64,000 nt of DNA from Lysobacterales bacterium (GTDB lineage: Bacteria; Pseudomonadota; Gammaproteobacteria; Xanthomonadales; Rhodanobacteraceae). The stretch spans positions 67,702 through 131,701 of the forward strand of contig JAFKMZ010000011.1 of NCBI GenBank assembly GCA_017305055.1. Reading direction: 5' to 3'. Numbering within the stretch: position 1 is the first letter of the stretch; each line of letters opens with the position of its first letter. Of the stretch, positions 23,385-32,719 are shown piece after piece. Below the pieces are notes generated by a model, which saw nothing but the letters and a program-made list of their open reading frames with translations, did not search any database and was not told the origin of the DNA. Made by a program: the position numbers and the translations under genes.

Positions 23385-23583
23385 GGGCTGCTTCCGTCTT
23401 GCGTGGTGCCATGGGCAATTGCCGTACCTTGCCGCCGCTGCGGGACATCACACAAGGTACCGCGAATTGCCGGTCCACCTCCATGCGCATGCAAGGCGTT
23501 GTCGGCCGCACGTCGCCACTTGACCTTGCCGCCGGTGCGGTGCGGTTGGCGCCGGTGACGGCGAGGTCGCCTACACTGCCGGG

Positions 23584-24414
23584 ATGACCACGATCCGGGA
23601 ATGCCGGTTGGCGGCCGCAGCCTGCGGCATCGACGGCCTGGAAGCCGACCTGCTGCTGGGCCACGTGCTTGGGCGCGGACGCGGCTGGTTGTTCGCGCAT
23701 GCCGGCGACGACCTGGACGCCGGGGCGGAGGCGGGGTTTGCGGGGCTCATCGAGCGTCGCCGGGCCGGCGAGCCCGTCGCCTACCTGCTCGGGCATTGGG
23801 GCTTCTGGTCGCTGGACCTGGAGGTGTCGGTGGCCACCTTGATCCCGCGTGTCGAGACCGAACTGCTGGTGGAACTGGCCTTGCGCCACCTGCCCGCGCC
23901 GGGGAACCCCATCCATCTTGCCGACCTGGGTACGGGCAGCGGTGCCGTAGCCCTGGCGCTTGCGGGCGAACGGCCGGACGTAAAGGTCGCCGCGCTCGAC
24001 CTCAGCGCCGAAGCCTTGGCCGTGGCACAACGCAACATGCGTCGGCTGCGGCTGGACAACGTGGATCTGGTCCGCGGCAACTGGCTGGCGCCGTTGCTGC
24101 CGGGCCGTTTCAACATGGTCGTCGCCAATCCACCCTATATCGAAGCCGGCGACGCGCATTTGCGGCGCGGCGACCTGCGCTTTGAGCCGCTGGCCGCGCT
24201 GGTCTCTGGTGCCGATGGCCTGGACGCGATCCGCGCCATCGTCGGTACGGCCTTCGCCTGCCTCGAGCCTGGCGGCTGGTTGCTGTTCGAGCACGGCGTG
24301 GCCCAAGGGCCGGCATCGCGGGCGCTGCTGACCCGGGCCGGATACACGGAAGTGGCCACGATGCAGGACCTGGAGCACCGCGACCGTGTCTCCGTTGGCC
24401 GCAGGCCTGCATAG
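23584..24414 (+). CDS. prmC: Release factor glutamine methyltransferase PrmC (HemK)
   Basis: PrmC methylates the glutamine of the GGQ motif in RF1/RF2 using SAM, improving translation termination. The 276-residue protein has the helical N-terminal domain (about 1-75), the SAM site DLGTGSGAVALALA near residue 117, ALDLSAEAL, and the catalytic NPPYIE near 181. The prfA gene that usually precedes it is absent here. The ATG at 23584 has no convincing ribosome site but lies seven nt after a TACACT box, so it may be leaderless. It converges on dxs. Confidence 0.95.
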   Translation: MTTIRECRLAAAACGIDGLEADLLLGHVLGRGRGWLFAHAGDDLDAGAEAGFAGLIERRRAGEPVAYLLGHWGFWSLDLEVSVATLIPRVETELLVELALRHLPAPGNPIHLADLGTGSGAVALALAGERPDVKVAALDLSAEALAVAQRNMRRLRLDNVDLVRGNWLAPLLPGRFNMVVANPPYIEAGDAHLRRGDLRFEPLAALVSGADGLDAIRAIVGTAFACLEPGGWLLFEHGVAQGPASRALLTRAGYTEVATMQDLEHRDRVSVGRRPA

Positions 24415-24489
24415 CCCTTTGTCTCACGCCAGATCACCTGCAACCGGAGGAGACCCGTGGGTGGGCGGCATTGCCGGCTGCCGATGCCC

Positions 24490-26382
24490 TCAGCCCACGT
24501 CGGCGACATGGCCGTGCGAGAGCTGGGGAAACCGCCCGCGGATGGCCTGGCGTATGCCGGGCAGATCCAGTCCGGCCATGCTCAGCACCTCGTCGCGCGT
24601 ACCGTGTTCCAGGAAGACGTCCGGAAGGCCAAGATGCAGCACCGGCAGGACGATGCCGAGCGCGCTCAGGCACTCGGCCACCGCGGAACCGGCGCCGCCG
24701 GCCACGGCGTTGTCCTCGAGCGTGACGAACGCTTCGTGGGTCTGTGCCAGCGCCTGCAGCAGGGTTGCGTCCAGCGGCTTGATGAAGCGCATGTTGACCA
24801 GCGTGGCATCCAGCTCCGCGGCAATCTCGGCGGCGGTCGACAGCATGGTGCCGAAGCTCAGGATGGCGAGCGTGTGGCCGCGCCGCCGCAGCTCCGCCTT
24901 GCCGATGGGCAGGGTGTCCAGTGCGGTGTGTACCGCGACCCCGGGGCCGGTGCCGCGCGGATAGCGCACCGCGGCCGGGCCGTGGTAGCGAAACGCGGTG
25001 CTGAGCAGCATGCGGCATTCGTTCTCGTCGGCCGGCGCCATGACCAGCATGTTCGGCAGGCTGCGCAGATAGGACAGATCGAAAGCGCCGCAGTGGGTCG
25101 GGCCGTCCGGACCGACCACGCCGGCGCGGTCGATGGCAAAGGTGACGTCGAGGTTTTGCAGCGCCACGTCGTGGATCACCTGGTCGTAGGCACGCTGCAG
25201 GAAGGTGGAGTAGATCGCCACCACGGGCTTGGCGCCCTCGCAGGCCATGCCCGCGGCCAGCGTGACCGCGTGCTGCTCGGCGATGCCCACGTCGAAGTAG
25301 CGCTGCGGGTACTCCTGCGAGAAGCGCACCAGTCCGGAGCCTTCGCGCATGGCCGGGGTGATGGCCAGCAGTTGGTCGTCGGCCGCCGCCATATCGCACA
25401 ACCAGTCGCCGAAGACATCCGTGTAGGTTGGGGCGCGCGCCGCGGTCTTCTTCACCACGCCCGCGTCGGGATCGAACGGACCCACGGCGTGGTACGCGAT
25501 CTGCGCATGTTCGGCTGGCGCGTAGCCCTTGCCCTTGGTGGTGACCACGTGCAGCAACTGCGGGCCGGGCAGGTCCTTCACCGTGCGCAGCGCCTGCAGC
25601 AGCTGCGGCAGGTTGTGGCCGTCGATCGGGCCGGTGTAGTGGAATCCCAGCTCCTCGAACAGGGTGCTGGGCACGAACAGTCCCTTGGCGTGCTCTTCCC
25701 AGCGCTTGAACAGGCGACCAAACAGGGAGTGCTTGGGGATGGCGCGCTTGGCCTGCTCGCGCAGCGCATTCAAGTGCCGGTTGGCCATGGCCCTTGCCAT
25801 CATCTTCGCCAGGGCGCCGACGTTCTTGCTGATCGACATGCCATTGTCGTTGAACACCACCAGCATGTTCGGCTCGATGTCGCCACCGTGGTTCAGCGCC
25901 TCGAACGCCATGCCGGCGGTCATGGCGCCATCGCCGATCACCGCCACGACCTTGCGCGGGTCCCCGCGGTGCTGGGCGGCGATGGCCATGCCCAGTGCCG
26001 CGGAAATCGAGGTCGAGGAATGGCCGACGCCAAAGCTGTCGTACGGGCTTTCGTTGCGCCGGGGAAACGGGGCGAGACCGTCCTTCTTCTTGATCGTGGT
26101 GATCCGCTCGCGGCGGCCGGTAAGGATCTTGTGCGGGTAGCACTGGTGGCCCACGTCCCACACCAGCCGGTCGACAGGCGTGTCGAACACCCGGTGCAGC
26201 GCCACGGTGAGCTCCACCACGCCGAGGCCGGCACCAAAATGCCCGCCAGAGCTCGCTACCGACTCGATCAGGTAGGCGCGCAGTTCATCGGCGACGGCGG
26301 GCAGCTCGGCGTCAGGAACCCGGCGCAGGTCGGCCGGGGTGTCGATGAGTGCCAGATGGGGGTAGCGGACAGGATCGGTCAT
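24490..26382 (-). CDS. dxs: 1-deoxy-D-xylulose-5-phosphate synthase Dxs
   Basis: Dxs condenses pyruvate and glyceraldehyde 3-phosphate with thiamine diphosphate, the first step of the MEP isoprenoid pathway. The 630-residue protein shows the N-terminal domain with [16 protein letters not shown] near 75 and the ThDP/Mg motif [17 protein letters not shown] near 150. The transketolase pyrimidine-binding domain has [18 protein letters not shown] near 365, and a C-terminal domain is present. Full length, with no anomaly. The HNH gene ends 72 nt upstream in the same direction. Confidence 0.98.
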   Translation of the reverse strand: MTDPVRYPHLALIDTPADLRRVPDAELPAVADELRAYLIESVASSGGHFGAGLGVVELTVALHRVFDTPVDRLVWDVGHQCYPHKILTGRRERITTIKKKDGLAPFPRRNESPYDSFGVGHSSTSISAALGMAIAAQHRGDPRKVVAVIGDGAMTAGMAFEALNHGGDIEPNMLVVFNDNGMSISKNVGALAKMMARAMANRHLNALREQAKRAIPKHSLFGRLFKRWEEHAKGLFVPSTLFEELGFHYTGPIDGHNLPQLLQALRTVKDLPGPQLLHVVTTKGKGYAPAEHAQIAYHAVGPFDPDAGVVKKTAARAPTYTDVFGDWLCDMAAADDQLLAITPAMREGSGLVRFSQEYPQRYFDVGIAEQHAVTLAAGMACEGAKPVVAIYSTFLQRAYDQVIHDVALQNLDVTFAIDRAGVVGPDGPTHCGAFDLSYLRSLPNMLVMAPADENECRMLLSTAFRYHGPAAVRYPRGTGPGVAVHTALDTLPIGKAELRRRGHTLAILSFGTMLSTAAEIAAELDATLVNMRFIKPLDATLLQALAQTHEAFVTLEDNAVAGGAGSAVAECLSALGIVLPVLHLGLPDVFLEHGTRDEVLSMAGLDLPGIRQAIRGRFPQLSHGHVADVG

Positions 26383-26454
26383 CGCGTTATTGTTGGTCGC
26401 GGCGCCGGGCTGGGCAAGCGTGGGATTGTGAACGCGCCGTGGCTGACCGTCCGG

Positions 26455-27054
26455 TCAGGCGGCTGCATGCCGCCGGTCGCGCGGCAGACGGCTGACCAGG
26501 AATTCCATCTGGTCGGCCAGGATGTTGCGGTTGGACAGGATCAGGTGCTCCACCCAGCTTGGCCGGTAAGGTACGGCCAGCAGCGGCATGTGCGCCTCCT
26601 GCGGCGTGCGGTTGCTCTTGCGCAGGTTGCAGCCCAGGCAGGCGCTGACCACGTTCTGCCACTCGTCGCGGCCACCCTTGGACACCGGCAGCACGTGGTC
26701 GCGGGTGAGCTCGCTGCGAGCGAACTGGTCGCCGCAGTACAGACACATGAAGCGGTCGCGGGCAAACAGCGCGGTGTTGCTCAGCGTCGGTGCCGGATCG
26801 ATGGCCAGGTCGCGGCAGCGCCCCGTGCTGGCGATGATCGGGTGCAGGCGCAGCACGCTCTGCGTGCCGTGCAGGCGGTTGTAGCCGCCATGTACCAGCA
26901 GGCATGCGTCGCCCAGCGTCCAGGCCACGGCATCGCGCACGTACAGGCACACGGCGTCCTGCCAGCTGATCCAGTCCAGGACGTGGCCGGCCGCATCCAG
27001 GGACAGCACCCGGGTCGCGTTCAGGCTGACAGGATGGTGTACGTCGATCGACAT
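26455..27054 (-). CDS. HNH endonuclease family protein
   Basis: A 199-residue protein with a C-terminal HNH nuclease domain: C104-x2-C107, the catalytic-type DH at 119-120, N134 and C139-x2-C142 give the treble-clef zinc knuckle and beta-beta-alpha-metal motif (CLYCG, TRDHVLPVSKGG, NVVSACLGCN). The first hundred residues form an uncharacterised domain. Such stand-alone HNH proteins are widespread in proteobacteria; DNA repair or phage defence have been suggested but the role is unknown. The ATG at 27054 lies nine nt after GAGAG; an ATG at 27060 is too close to it. It is not obviously part of a restriction system here. Confidence 0.85.
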   Translation of the reverse strand: MSIDVHHPVSLNATRVLSLDAAGHVLDWISWQDAVCLYVRDAVAWTLGDACLLVHGGYNRLHGTQSVLRLHPIIASTGRCRDLAIDPAPTLSNTALFARDRFMCLYCGDQFARSELTRDHVLPVSKGGRDEWQNVVSACLGCNLRKSNRTPQEAHMPLLAVPYRPSWVEHLILSNRNILADQMEFLVSRLPRDRRHAAA

Positions 27055-27190
27055 ATGCATCGGCTCTCGGCGGCATTGGCACCCCGGCATGCCGGGGCGC
27101 CCGTACCAACGTCCGCCAGCATAGAGCAACGCTTTTGCCCGCGCATGCCGGAACAAAGGGGTCGTGGCTGATCAAGCCGCCGACGCTGCC

Positions 27191-27208
27191 CGCAGGTCCG
27201 GACCTGCG
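27191..27208. repeat. 18-bp perfect palindrome
   Basis: CGCAGGTCCGGACCTGCG is identical on both strands. It lies between the thioesterase stop and the HNH gene, about 140 nt upstream of the HNH start. It could be an operator for a dimeric regulator or a terminator stem (7 bp with 4-nt loop); no T-run is present. The gap 27055-27214 otherwise shows nothing clear. Confidence 0.5.
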
Positions 27209-27214
27209 CGCCGC

Positions 27215-28042
27215 TTAATTGGCCACGTCCCCTTTGGCCCTGACGGTGAGGCTTTGCGCGGCGGTGCCGACCGGGCCGTGGATGTCGCTGAGCACGGAAA
27301 AGGTTTCGCCGAGCCCACTCGGGCCGAAGTTGACCCGGGTGTCGAAACCGACCCAGCCCGCTTCCGGCTGACGAATGAAGTGCACGGTGAGGTCCACGTT
27401 GGCGAAAAACACTTCGCCGGGCCGCTCGCGGACGGCCAGCCCGTTCGCCGTGTCGATGAGCTTCAGGAAGCCGGCGACCGGCGGGTCGCCTTCCCCGTCG
27501 ACGAGCGGACAGCGCGTGCGTATCCAGCTGCGGCCGCGGCCGGGTCTGGCATCCGCGGTCCGGCGTGCTTCCAGCGAAGCCACGAAGCCACCGTCCCAGA
27601 TTGCCGACATGGTCAAGGCTTGCATCGCCTCTGGCGCCGGCAGCGCGGACCATTCGAGGCCCTGCACCCGCGTGGTGTCCGTGCTGACGAGGCGCCAGAT
27701 GCGCGCGCGGATGCTGGTCCGCCCGCCGTGCCGCATGCTGGCCTCGACCAGCTCGATGGTGCGACCTGGGCGAATGACTTGTACGTCGACGGTGAACTCG
27801 CCGGACTGGATCACCCCAAGCACGTCGAAGGAGGCGCGGGACACCAGCTTGTCGCCCGGCAGGTGGCGTTCCACCTCGGCCAGCAGGAGGCCGGATGCCG
27901 GCGCTAGGTGCTGCTCGCCAGGCTGCCAGGCACCCTGGGAGTGCAGGGTGGAGATGAAACGGTGGTCGCCCCGTCGCACGTAGAACGCATCGGGGCAGGC
28001 TTCACCGGCGTGGCCCAGGTGGTGGTTTTCTGCAGCAGGCAT
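27215..28042 (-). CDS. Acyl-CoA thioesterase-like protein (double hot-dog fold)
   Basis: A 275-residue protein resembling the thioesterase superfamily with two tandem hot-dog units (TesB-like/acyl-CoA thioesterase II group). The first unit contains LLLAEVERHLPGDKLVSRASFDVLG and the second VDLTVHFIRQPEAGWVGFDTR. It presumably hydrolyses acyl-CoA thioesters in the cytosol; chain-length preference cannot be read from the sequence. The ATG at 28042 has no strong ribosome site. It diverges from sapC. Confidence 0.75.
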   Translation of the reverse strand: MPAAENHHLGHAGEACPDAFYVRRGDHRFISTLHSQGAWQPGEQHLAPASGLLLAEVERHLPGDKLVSRASFDVLGVIQSGEFTVDVQVIRPGRTIELVEASMRHGGRTSIRARIWRLVSTDTTRVQGLEWSALPAPEAMQALTMSAIWDGGFVASLEARRTADARPGRGRSWIRTRCPLVDGEGDPPVAGFLKLIDTANGLAVRERPGEVFFANVDLTVHFIRQPEAGWVGFDTRVNFGPSGLGETFSVLSDIHGPVGTAAQSLTVRAKGDVAN

Positions 28043-28077
28043 GGGCAGATTCTAACCCGGCAGTGGAGCCCACAATA

Positions 28078-28099
28078 TTGCCGGCACGTACGCCGGCAA
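28078..28099. repeat. Inverted repeat in the thioesterase-sapC gap
   Basis: TTGCCGGC (28078-28085) and GCCGGCAA (28092-28099) are 8-nt inverted arms around 6 nt. It lies between the two divergent starts and upstream of the sapC promoter, so it could be an operator or an early hairpin. Confidence 0.4.
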
Positions 28100-28119
28100 C
28101 GGTGTGCAGGGGCAACCCC

Positions 28120-28149
28120 CTGACAGCGTTGACCGCGCGCTGATATAGT
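28120..28149 (+). promoter_or_regulatory. Sigma-70-type promoter of sapC
   Basis: CTGACA (28120-28125), 18-nt spacer, TATAGT (28144-28149): both boxes match consensus at five of six positions. It lies about 80 nt upstream of the sapC GTG. The -10 box is part of an imperfect direct repeat, CGCGCTGATATAG (28136-28148) and CGCGCTGACATAG (28152-28164), one mismatch in 13 with a 16-bp period, a plausible regulator site. Confidence 0.6.
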
Positions 28150-28231
28150 CACGCGCTGACATAGACCCGACGCTGGGTTTTGGAGGGGTACCGCGCCGGT
28201 GGCCCCGGTCTGGCGGGGCAGAGGTAAGGAC

Positions 28232-29023
28232 GTGGCAGAAGTCATTTTCTACGAACATCCGGTGCCGCTCCATCGCAACGAGCACAAGGATCTGCGCCTG
28301 CGCGGGACGGGCAACGTGAAATTTGCCATGAACACGCATTCGGTACCGCTGACCGGTGCCGAGTTCCCGCTTGCCGCGCGCGACCTGCTGATCGTGTTTG
28401 GCGGCAATACCGTCGAGGATGCCGGTCCCATTGCACTGCTTGGCCTGCGTCAGAACGAGAACCTGTTCATCGATGCCGACGGGCAGTGGGAGTCCAACGT
28501 GTACATGCCGGCCTTCGTTCGGCGTTACCCGTTCGTGCTGGCCGAGAAGCCCGCCAACGCCGACGGCACGCCGCAGACCGAAGACCTCACGGTGTTCCTG
28601 GACGACAAGTACGAAGGATTCGGCCATGCCGAGGGTGACCGCCTGTTCAACGAGGACGGCAGCGACAGCGAGATGCTGACCAACGCGGTGAAATTCCTGG
28701 GCGAGTTCCAGCAGAACATCGAGCGCACGCGCTGGTTCATGCGCCAGCTGGCCAAGCACAACCTGCTTGAGCCACGCAACGTGCACCTGGAGAAGCCAGG
28801 CACGGACGGGGCGGAACCGCGTTCGATCAACCTCAACGGCTTGTTCGTGGTGAACGAGGAAAAGGTGCGTGGGCTGGACGAGAAGACCGCCCAGGAATTC
28901 GCCCGCGATGGCGTGTTTGGCTGGATCTACGCCCACCTGCTGTCGCTGTCGAACATCGACCGCCTGACCCAGCGCCTGGAGCGCCGCGAGCAGTCCGAGG
29001 CGACCAACAGCAGCACGCAGTAA
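28232..29023 (+). CDS. SapC family protein
   Basis: A 263-residue protein of the SapC family (PF07277), first noted next to Campylobacter S-layer genes. In Xanthomonadales and Caulobacterales, members often sit near TonB-dependent receptors and tryptophan halogenase-like genes; none is adjacent here. Typical elements are the start EVIFYEHPVPLHRNEHKDL, YMPAFVRRYPFVLA near residue 95 and NLNGLFVVNEEKV near 205. There is no signal peptide. Function is unknown; a 2-oxoglutarate-dioxygenase-like role has been proposed for related proteins. The GTG at 28232 is seven nt after GAGG. Confidence 0.88.
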   Translation: MAEVIFYEHPVPLHRNEHKDLRLRGTGNVKFAMNTHSVPLTGAEFPLAARDLLIVFGGNTVEDAGPIALLGLRQNENLFIDADGQWESNVYMPAFVRRYPFVLAEKPANADGTPQTEDLTVFLDDKYEGFGHAEGDRLFNEDGSDSEMLTNAVKFLGEFQQNIERTRWFMRQLAKHNLLEPRNVHLEKPGTDGAEPRSINLNGLFVVNEEKVRGLDEKTAQEFARDGVFGWIYAHLLSLSNIDRLTQRLERREQSEATNSSTQ

Positions 29024-29034
29024 GTCTGCCTGGA

Positions 29035-29055
29035 ACCGGCGTGACCCACGCCGGT
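29035..29055. terminator. Hairpin between convergent sapC and kinase genes
   Basis: ACCGGCGTG (29035-29043) and CACGCCGGT (29047-29055) form a 9-bp inverted repeat with a 3-nt centre, exactly in the 41-nt gap between two convergent genes. It lacks a T-run; the position suggests a bidirectional transcription stop. Confidence 0.45.
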
Positions 29056-29064
29056 CGACCCTGG

Positions 29065-30513
29065 TCACGACGCACCCGTACCACCCGCATCAGCTGGCCA
29101 GCTCAGGATGGCCTGCAGCCGCTGTTTGCCGTCGAGCTGGAACACCAGGCTGAGCTCGAGGACCTGCGCCGCGGCGCGCGCCAGGGCCAGGCCAAGGCCG
29201 GCGTGCGCGGCATGGGGCAACTGCTTGCGCCAGAAACGCTGGCCCAGCTTGGCGAGGTCGGCCACCACCAGGCCGGGTGCCGCATTGTCGATGCGCACGC
29301 AGTCCCGGTCCAGGCGCAGCGTGACCACGTCGCCGGGTGGCGCGTAGCTGCATGCATTGGCCAGCAGGTTGCCGATGACCACCTCGAGCAAGGCCGGATC
29401 GGTGCGCAGACGGCGCGGTTGCGGAAACTCGCCGCGCAGCTGCACGCCACGTGCTGTCGCGGTCGCCTGCTGGCGTTGCAACTGCCGTTCCAGCCAAGGC
29501 ACCAGCGCCAGATCCTGCCAGTCCGGAGACTCGATGCGGGATTGCAGCCGTGTCAGCAGCAGCAGCGCGGTCACCGTGGCCTCGAGTTCGGCGCCGATGC
29601 TGCCGACTTCGCCAAGCACGTCCGGCAGGCTGCGACCGCTCGGATAACGTGCTTCCACTTCGGCCAGTGCGCGCAGTTCGGCCAGGCGTGTGCGGGTTTG
29701 GTGTGCCAGCCCGCTGGCAAACTGCCGTTCGTTGGCCAGGCCCGCGTCCATGCGTGTCAGCACGTCGTTGAAGCGTGCCACGAGCGGATCGAGCTCGCGC
29801 ACGCCGGTCGGCGCCAGGCGTTGGCCGGGCACGCTGGGACCGATGCCGCGCATGTGCTCGATCAGTGTCCCCATCGGACGCAAGCCATGGCGCACGACAA
29901 GCGGCACCGCCACTAGGGCGATGAGCAGGGCCAATGCCGGGCTGAGCAGCAGGATCCAGTCGATGGTTCCCAGCAGCTCGTCCATGGCGTGGCGGTCCTG
30001 GGCAAACAGCATCACGCAAGTGCCCTGCGCGTCGGGGCCAGTGGCGGTGGTGTCCGCTGCCACGGCGATATCCGTCCCGCCACCTGAATCTGGCGCGGCA
30101 GCAAAGCCAAATTGCACGAACACCAGATGGGTGTGCTTGTAGTGCATGGTTTGGAAGCGCGGGGTCAGGGGCGCGGCGTCCGCCCAGTCATGTGGGCGGG
30201 TCGGTAAGGGTGGGCTGCTGCGCAGCGGCGGCATGCCGGGGCATTGCACCTGGTAATAGGTGGGATCGGTGCCGTTGAGGGCATGGCTGGGCGTCAGCAA
30301 CTGCTGGTGCAGGGGTGCGTCCGCTTCCATCTGGACGGCCGTGCGCAAGGTCAACGCCTGCGTCAGCAGGTTTTGCTCAAAGCGGCTTTCCATGGCGTGG
30401 TCGATGCGCCGATCCATCCACTTGGAGCCCACGCCCAGGATCACCAGGCTGATCAGCACCAGCAGCAGGGTGATCCGTGCCGACAGGGAAGCTGGCCTGG
30501 GCAAGCGGCGCAT
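29065..30513 (-). CDS. Sensor histidine kinase, partner of the adjacent response regulator
   Basis: A 482-residue inner-membrane kinase. The first span (ITLLLVLISLVILGVG, about 15-31) and second span (ILLLSPALALLIALVAVPLVV, about 188-208) flank a periplasmic sensor domain of about 150 residues. HAMP, dimerisation and ATPase domains follow. The H-box is AHQTRTRL near 275, where the normally conserved Pro after RT is Arg. The N-box NLLANACSYAPPG near 393 and a GLGLALA G-box are recognisable. The ATG at 30513 is two nt after the regulator stop (TGACATG) without its own ribosome site, so it is translated by coupling. Together with the regulator it diverges from the efflux operon, its likely target. 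Confidence 0.88.
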   Translation of the reverse strand: MRRLPRPASLSARITLLLVLISLVILGVGSKWMDRRIDHAMESRFEQNLLTQALTLRTAVQMEADAPLHQQLLTPSHALNGTDPTYYQVQCPGMPPLRSSPPLPTRPHDWADAAPLTPRFQTMHYKHTHLVFVQFGFAAAPDSGGGTDIAVAADTTATGPDAQGTCVMLFAQDRHAMDELLGTIDWILLLSPALALLIALVAVPLVVRHGLRPMGTLIEHMRGIGPSVPGQRLAPTGVRELDPLVARFNDVLTRMDAGLANERQFASGLAHQTRTRLAELRALAEVEARYPSGRSLPDVLGEVGSIGAELEATVTALLLLTRLQSRIESPDWQDLALVPWLERQLQRQQATATARGVQLRGEFPQPRRLRTDPALLEVVIGNLLANACSYAPPGDVVTLRLDRDCVRIDNAAPGLVVADLAKLGQRFWRKQLPHAAHAGLGLALARAAAQVLELSLVFQLDGKQRLQAILSWPADAGGTGAS

Positions 30514-30514
30514 G

Positions 30515-31180
30515 TCACGCAATCAGGTAGCCGGCGCCGCGACGATTCTCGATCACGGCGGGCAACCCGGCTGCATCCAGTTTGCGGCGCAGGCCGAAGA
30601 CCAGCACCTCAACACTGCGGTCGGAGACCTCGGTGTCGCTGCCGGCGGTGCGTTCGAGCAGCTCGAGGCGGCTGAACACGCGTCCGCGATGCCGCAGCAG
30701 CACGCCGAGCAGGGAAAATTCGCGGGGGGTGAGCGGCAAGGGATGGCCGTCCACCAGCGCGCTGCGGGCACGCGGATCCCACACCAGATGGCCGTGGCGC
30801 AGCACCTCGGCCTGGACCTCCTGCGGACGCCGCGCCAGTGCATGCAGGCGTGCCACCAGTTCGTCGAAGGCGAACGGCTTGACCAGATAATCGTCCGCGC
30901 CGGCATCCAGTGCACCAATGCGATCGGCGACGCGGTCGCGTGCCGACAGCACCAGCACACGCGGGCGCCGGCCGCCGACCGGCAGTTGGCGCAGCACGGC
31001 GAGACCGTCACGCCTGGGCAGCATCAGGTCCAAGACCACGAGCTCGTATTCGTAGGCGTCCAGGAAGTTGCAGGCCAGCACCCCGTCGGCGGCGGCGTCG
31101 ACAAGGAAGCCGGCACCTTGCAGGCCATGCTGCAGGGTCTGGCGCAAACGCTCGGAGTCTTCTACCAGCAACAGTTTCAT
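30515..31180 (-). CDS. OmpR/PhoB-family response regulator
   Basis: A 221-residue two-component regulator. The receiver domain (1-115) contains the acidic pocket LLVEDSE, the phosphoacceptor Asp in VVLDLMLP near 51, and Lys in DYLVKPF near 101. The C-terminal winged helix (about 125-221) has LTPREFSLLGVLLRHRG and VEVLVFGLRRKL. The ATG at 31180 (MKLLLVED) is the conventional start. Its upstream region is shared with the divergent efflux operon, so it probably controls that operon and itself, in the manner of CusRS or QseBC; the signal is unknown. Confidence 0.92.
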   Translation of the reverse strand: MKLLLVEDSERLRQTLQHGLQGAGFLVDAAADGVLACNFLDAYEYELVVLDLMLPRRDGLAVLRQLPVGGRRPRVLVLSARDRVADRIGALDAGADDYLVKPFAFDELVARLHALARRPQEVQAEVLRHGHLVWDPRARSALVDGHPLPLTPREFSLLGVLLRHRGRVFSRLELLERTAGSDTEVSDRSVEVLVFGLRRKLDAAGLPAVIENRRGAGYLIA

Positions 31181-31285
31181 GCGTGGCGTTTCCAGGTGGA
31201 AGGCCCAGTGTCGCGCACCCGGGGCGCCGCGGATACAGCCGCGACACAAAAGCCGGACCTAAGCAAGCTTGGCTAGACTGCCTGC

Positions 31286-32719
31286 ATGTCCCGGCATGCT
31301 CCCTACCGCGCCATGTTCCGCGTGCCGGCCAGGCTGGCCGTCCCTATTGCCACGTCATGGCGTGGCGCGCGGCTGGCTGTCACCTTGGCAGTGGCATCTG
31401 GACTCGGCGCCTGCGCCACCTACACTCCGCTGCCGCTCAGCCATGCTGCCGGTGCGGCATCGGTCGGCGAGCTCACCGCACCGGTCGCGGACATGGTGCT
31501 GCCGGGGCTGCCGCCGCACCGCTTCGACCCCGCCGACGGGCTGGACGTGACCGAGGTCGCCATGCTCGCGGTAGCCAACAATCCCGGGCTCAAACTGGCA
31601 CGGGACAACCTGGGGGTCGCACGGGCGCAGGCGTTCGCGGCCGGCCTGCTGCCCGACCCGCAACTGAGCCTTGGCGAGGACTTCCCGCAGCATTCCGGGC
31701 CGGGCCTGACCACCGCGTTCAACCTCGGCATCAGCGAGGACATCACGGCGCTGCTCACGCGCTCCGCGCGCAAGGCCGAGGCGCACAGCCACGTCGAGCA
31801 GGTCAACCTGGACCTGCTGTGGGCGGAATGGCAAACGGTGACGCAGGCGCGCCAGCTGTTCGGCCAGGTCGTCTCGCTGCGCGCGCAACAACATCGACTG
31901 CAGGCGGAAGCCGACGCGCTGGCGCCGATGGATCGCTACGTGCAGATGGCACTGCAAGGGGGCAACCTCACCTACGACACCGCCAGCGCCGGGCTCAACG
32001 CCGGCGCCGACGTGCGCAAACGCCTCGGCGACACGGCGGTGCAACTGCACCAGGCCGAGAGTGACCTGCACGTATTGCTGGGCCTGGCTGCCAGCGCTCC
32101 GATCGAGCTGGTAGGCAGCGCTGACCCGATGCAGCCCACCGCCGCGCAGATTGAGCAGGCCCTTGCCGACCTCCCTGCGCGGCGACCAGACCTGCTCGCG
32201 CTGCAGGCTGGCTATGCCGCGCAGGATGCCGCCCTGCGCGGAGCCATCCTGGCGCAGTTCCCGGCGCTGACGCTGGGCTTCAACACAGCGCGCGACACCA
32301 GTGCGATCTACACCAAGGGCCTCAGCATCGGCATCAACCTGCCGCTGTTCAACCGCAACCGCGGCAATATCGCGATCGAACGTGCCACCCGCGTGCAGCT
32401 CAAGGACGCCTATGGCGAACGCATGCTGACCACCCGCAGCGACGTGCAGCGGCTGCAGGCCGACCTGGCCACGCTGGATCGCCAGCGCGTGCAGCTCACC
32501 GCCCACGTACGCCAGCTTGACGCCGCTCTCCGCTCGGCCGAGCAGGCGTGGCGCGGGCAGTTGCTGGACTGGCCCACGTACCTGGCCATTCGCAGCAACG
32601 TGCTCAGCGCCGATCTCGACTTGCTCGACTTCCACCAGCGGCAAGCGACGGCAATCATTGCGCTGCAGGCGCTGCTTGGCAATACCGACCTTCCCGTCGC
32701 CAGGAAACCCCAACCATGA
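31286..32719 (+). CDS. TolC-family outer-membrane efflux lipoprotein
   Basis: A 477-residue outer-membrane factor of the OEP family, forming the exit duct of the efflux pump. A lipoprotein signal (VTLAVASGLGAC, lipid Cys near residue 43) comes first. Two repeats of the coiled-coil/beta-barrel unit follow (VAMLAVANNPGLKLARDNLGV and RRPDLLALQAGYAAQDAAL starts). The N-terminal 25 residues before the hydrophobic core are long, so the ATG at 31313 is an alternative start. A TAGACT box ends seven nt before the ATG at 31286. The last codons overlap the adaptor gene (ATGA). Confidence 0.88.
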   Translation: MSRHAPYRAMFRVPARLAVPIATSWRGARLAVTLAVASGLGACATYTPLPLSHAAGAASVGELTAPVADMVLPGLPPHRFDPADGLDVTEVAMLAVANNPGLKLARDNLGVARAQAFAAGLLPDPQLSLGEDFPQHSGPGLTTAFNLGISEDITALLTRSARKAEAHSHVEQVNLDLLWAEWQTVTQARQLFGQVVSLRAQQHRLQAEADALAPMDRYVQMALQGGNLTYDTASAGLNAGADVRKRLGDTAVQLHQAESDLHVLLGLAASAPIELVGSADPMQPTAAQIEQALADLPARRPDLLALQAGYAAQDAALRGAILAQFPALTLGFNTARDTSAIYTKGLSIGINLPLFNRNRGNIAIERATRVQLKDAYGERMLTTRSDVQRLQADLATLDRQRVQLTAHVRQLDAALRSAEQAWRGQLLDWPTYLAIRSNVLSADLDLLDFHQRQATAIIALQALLGNTDLPVARKPQP

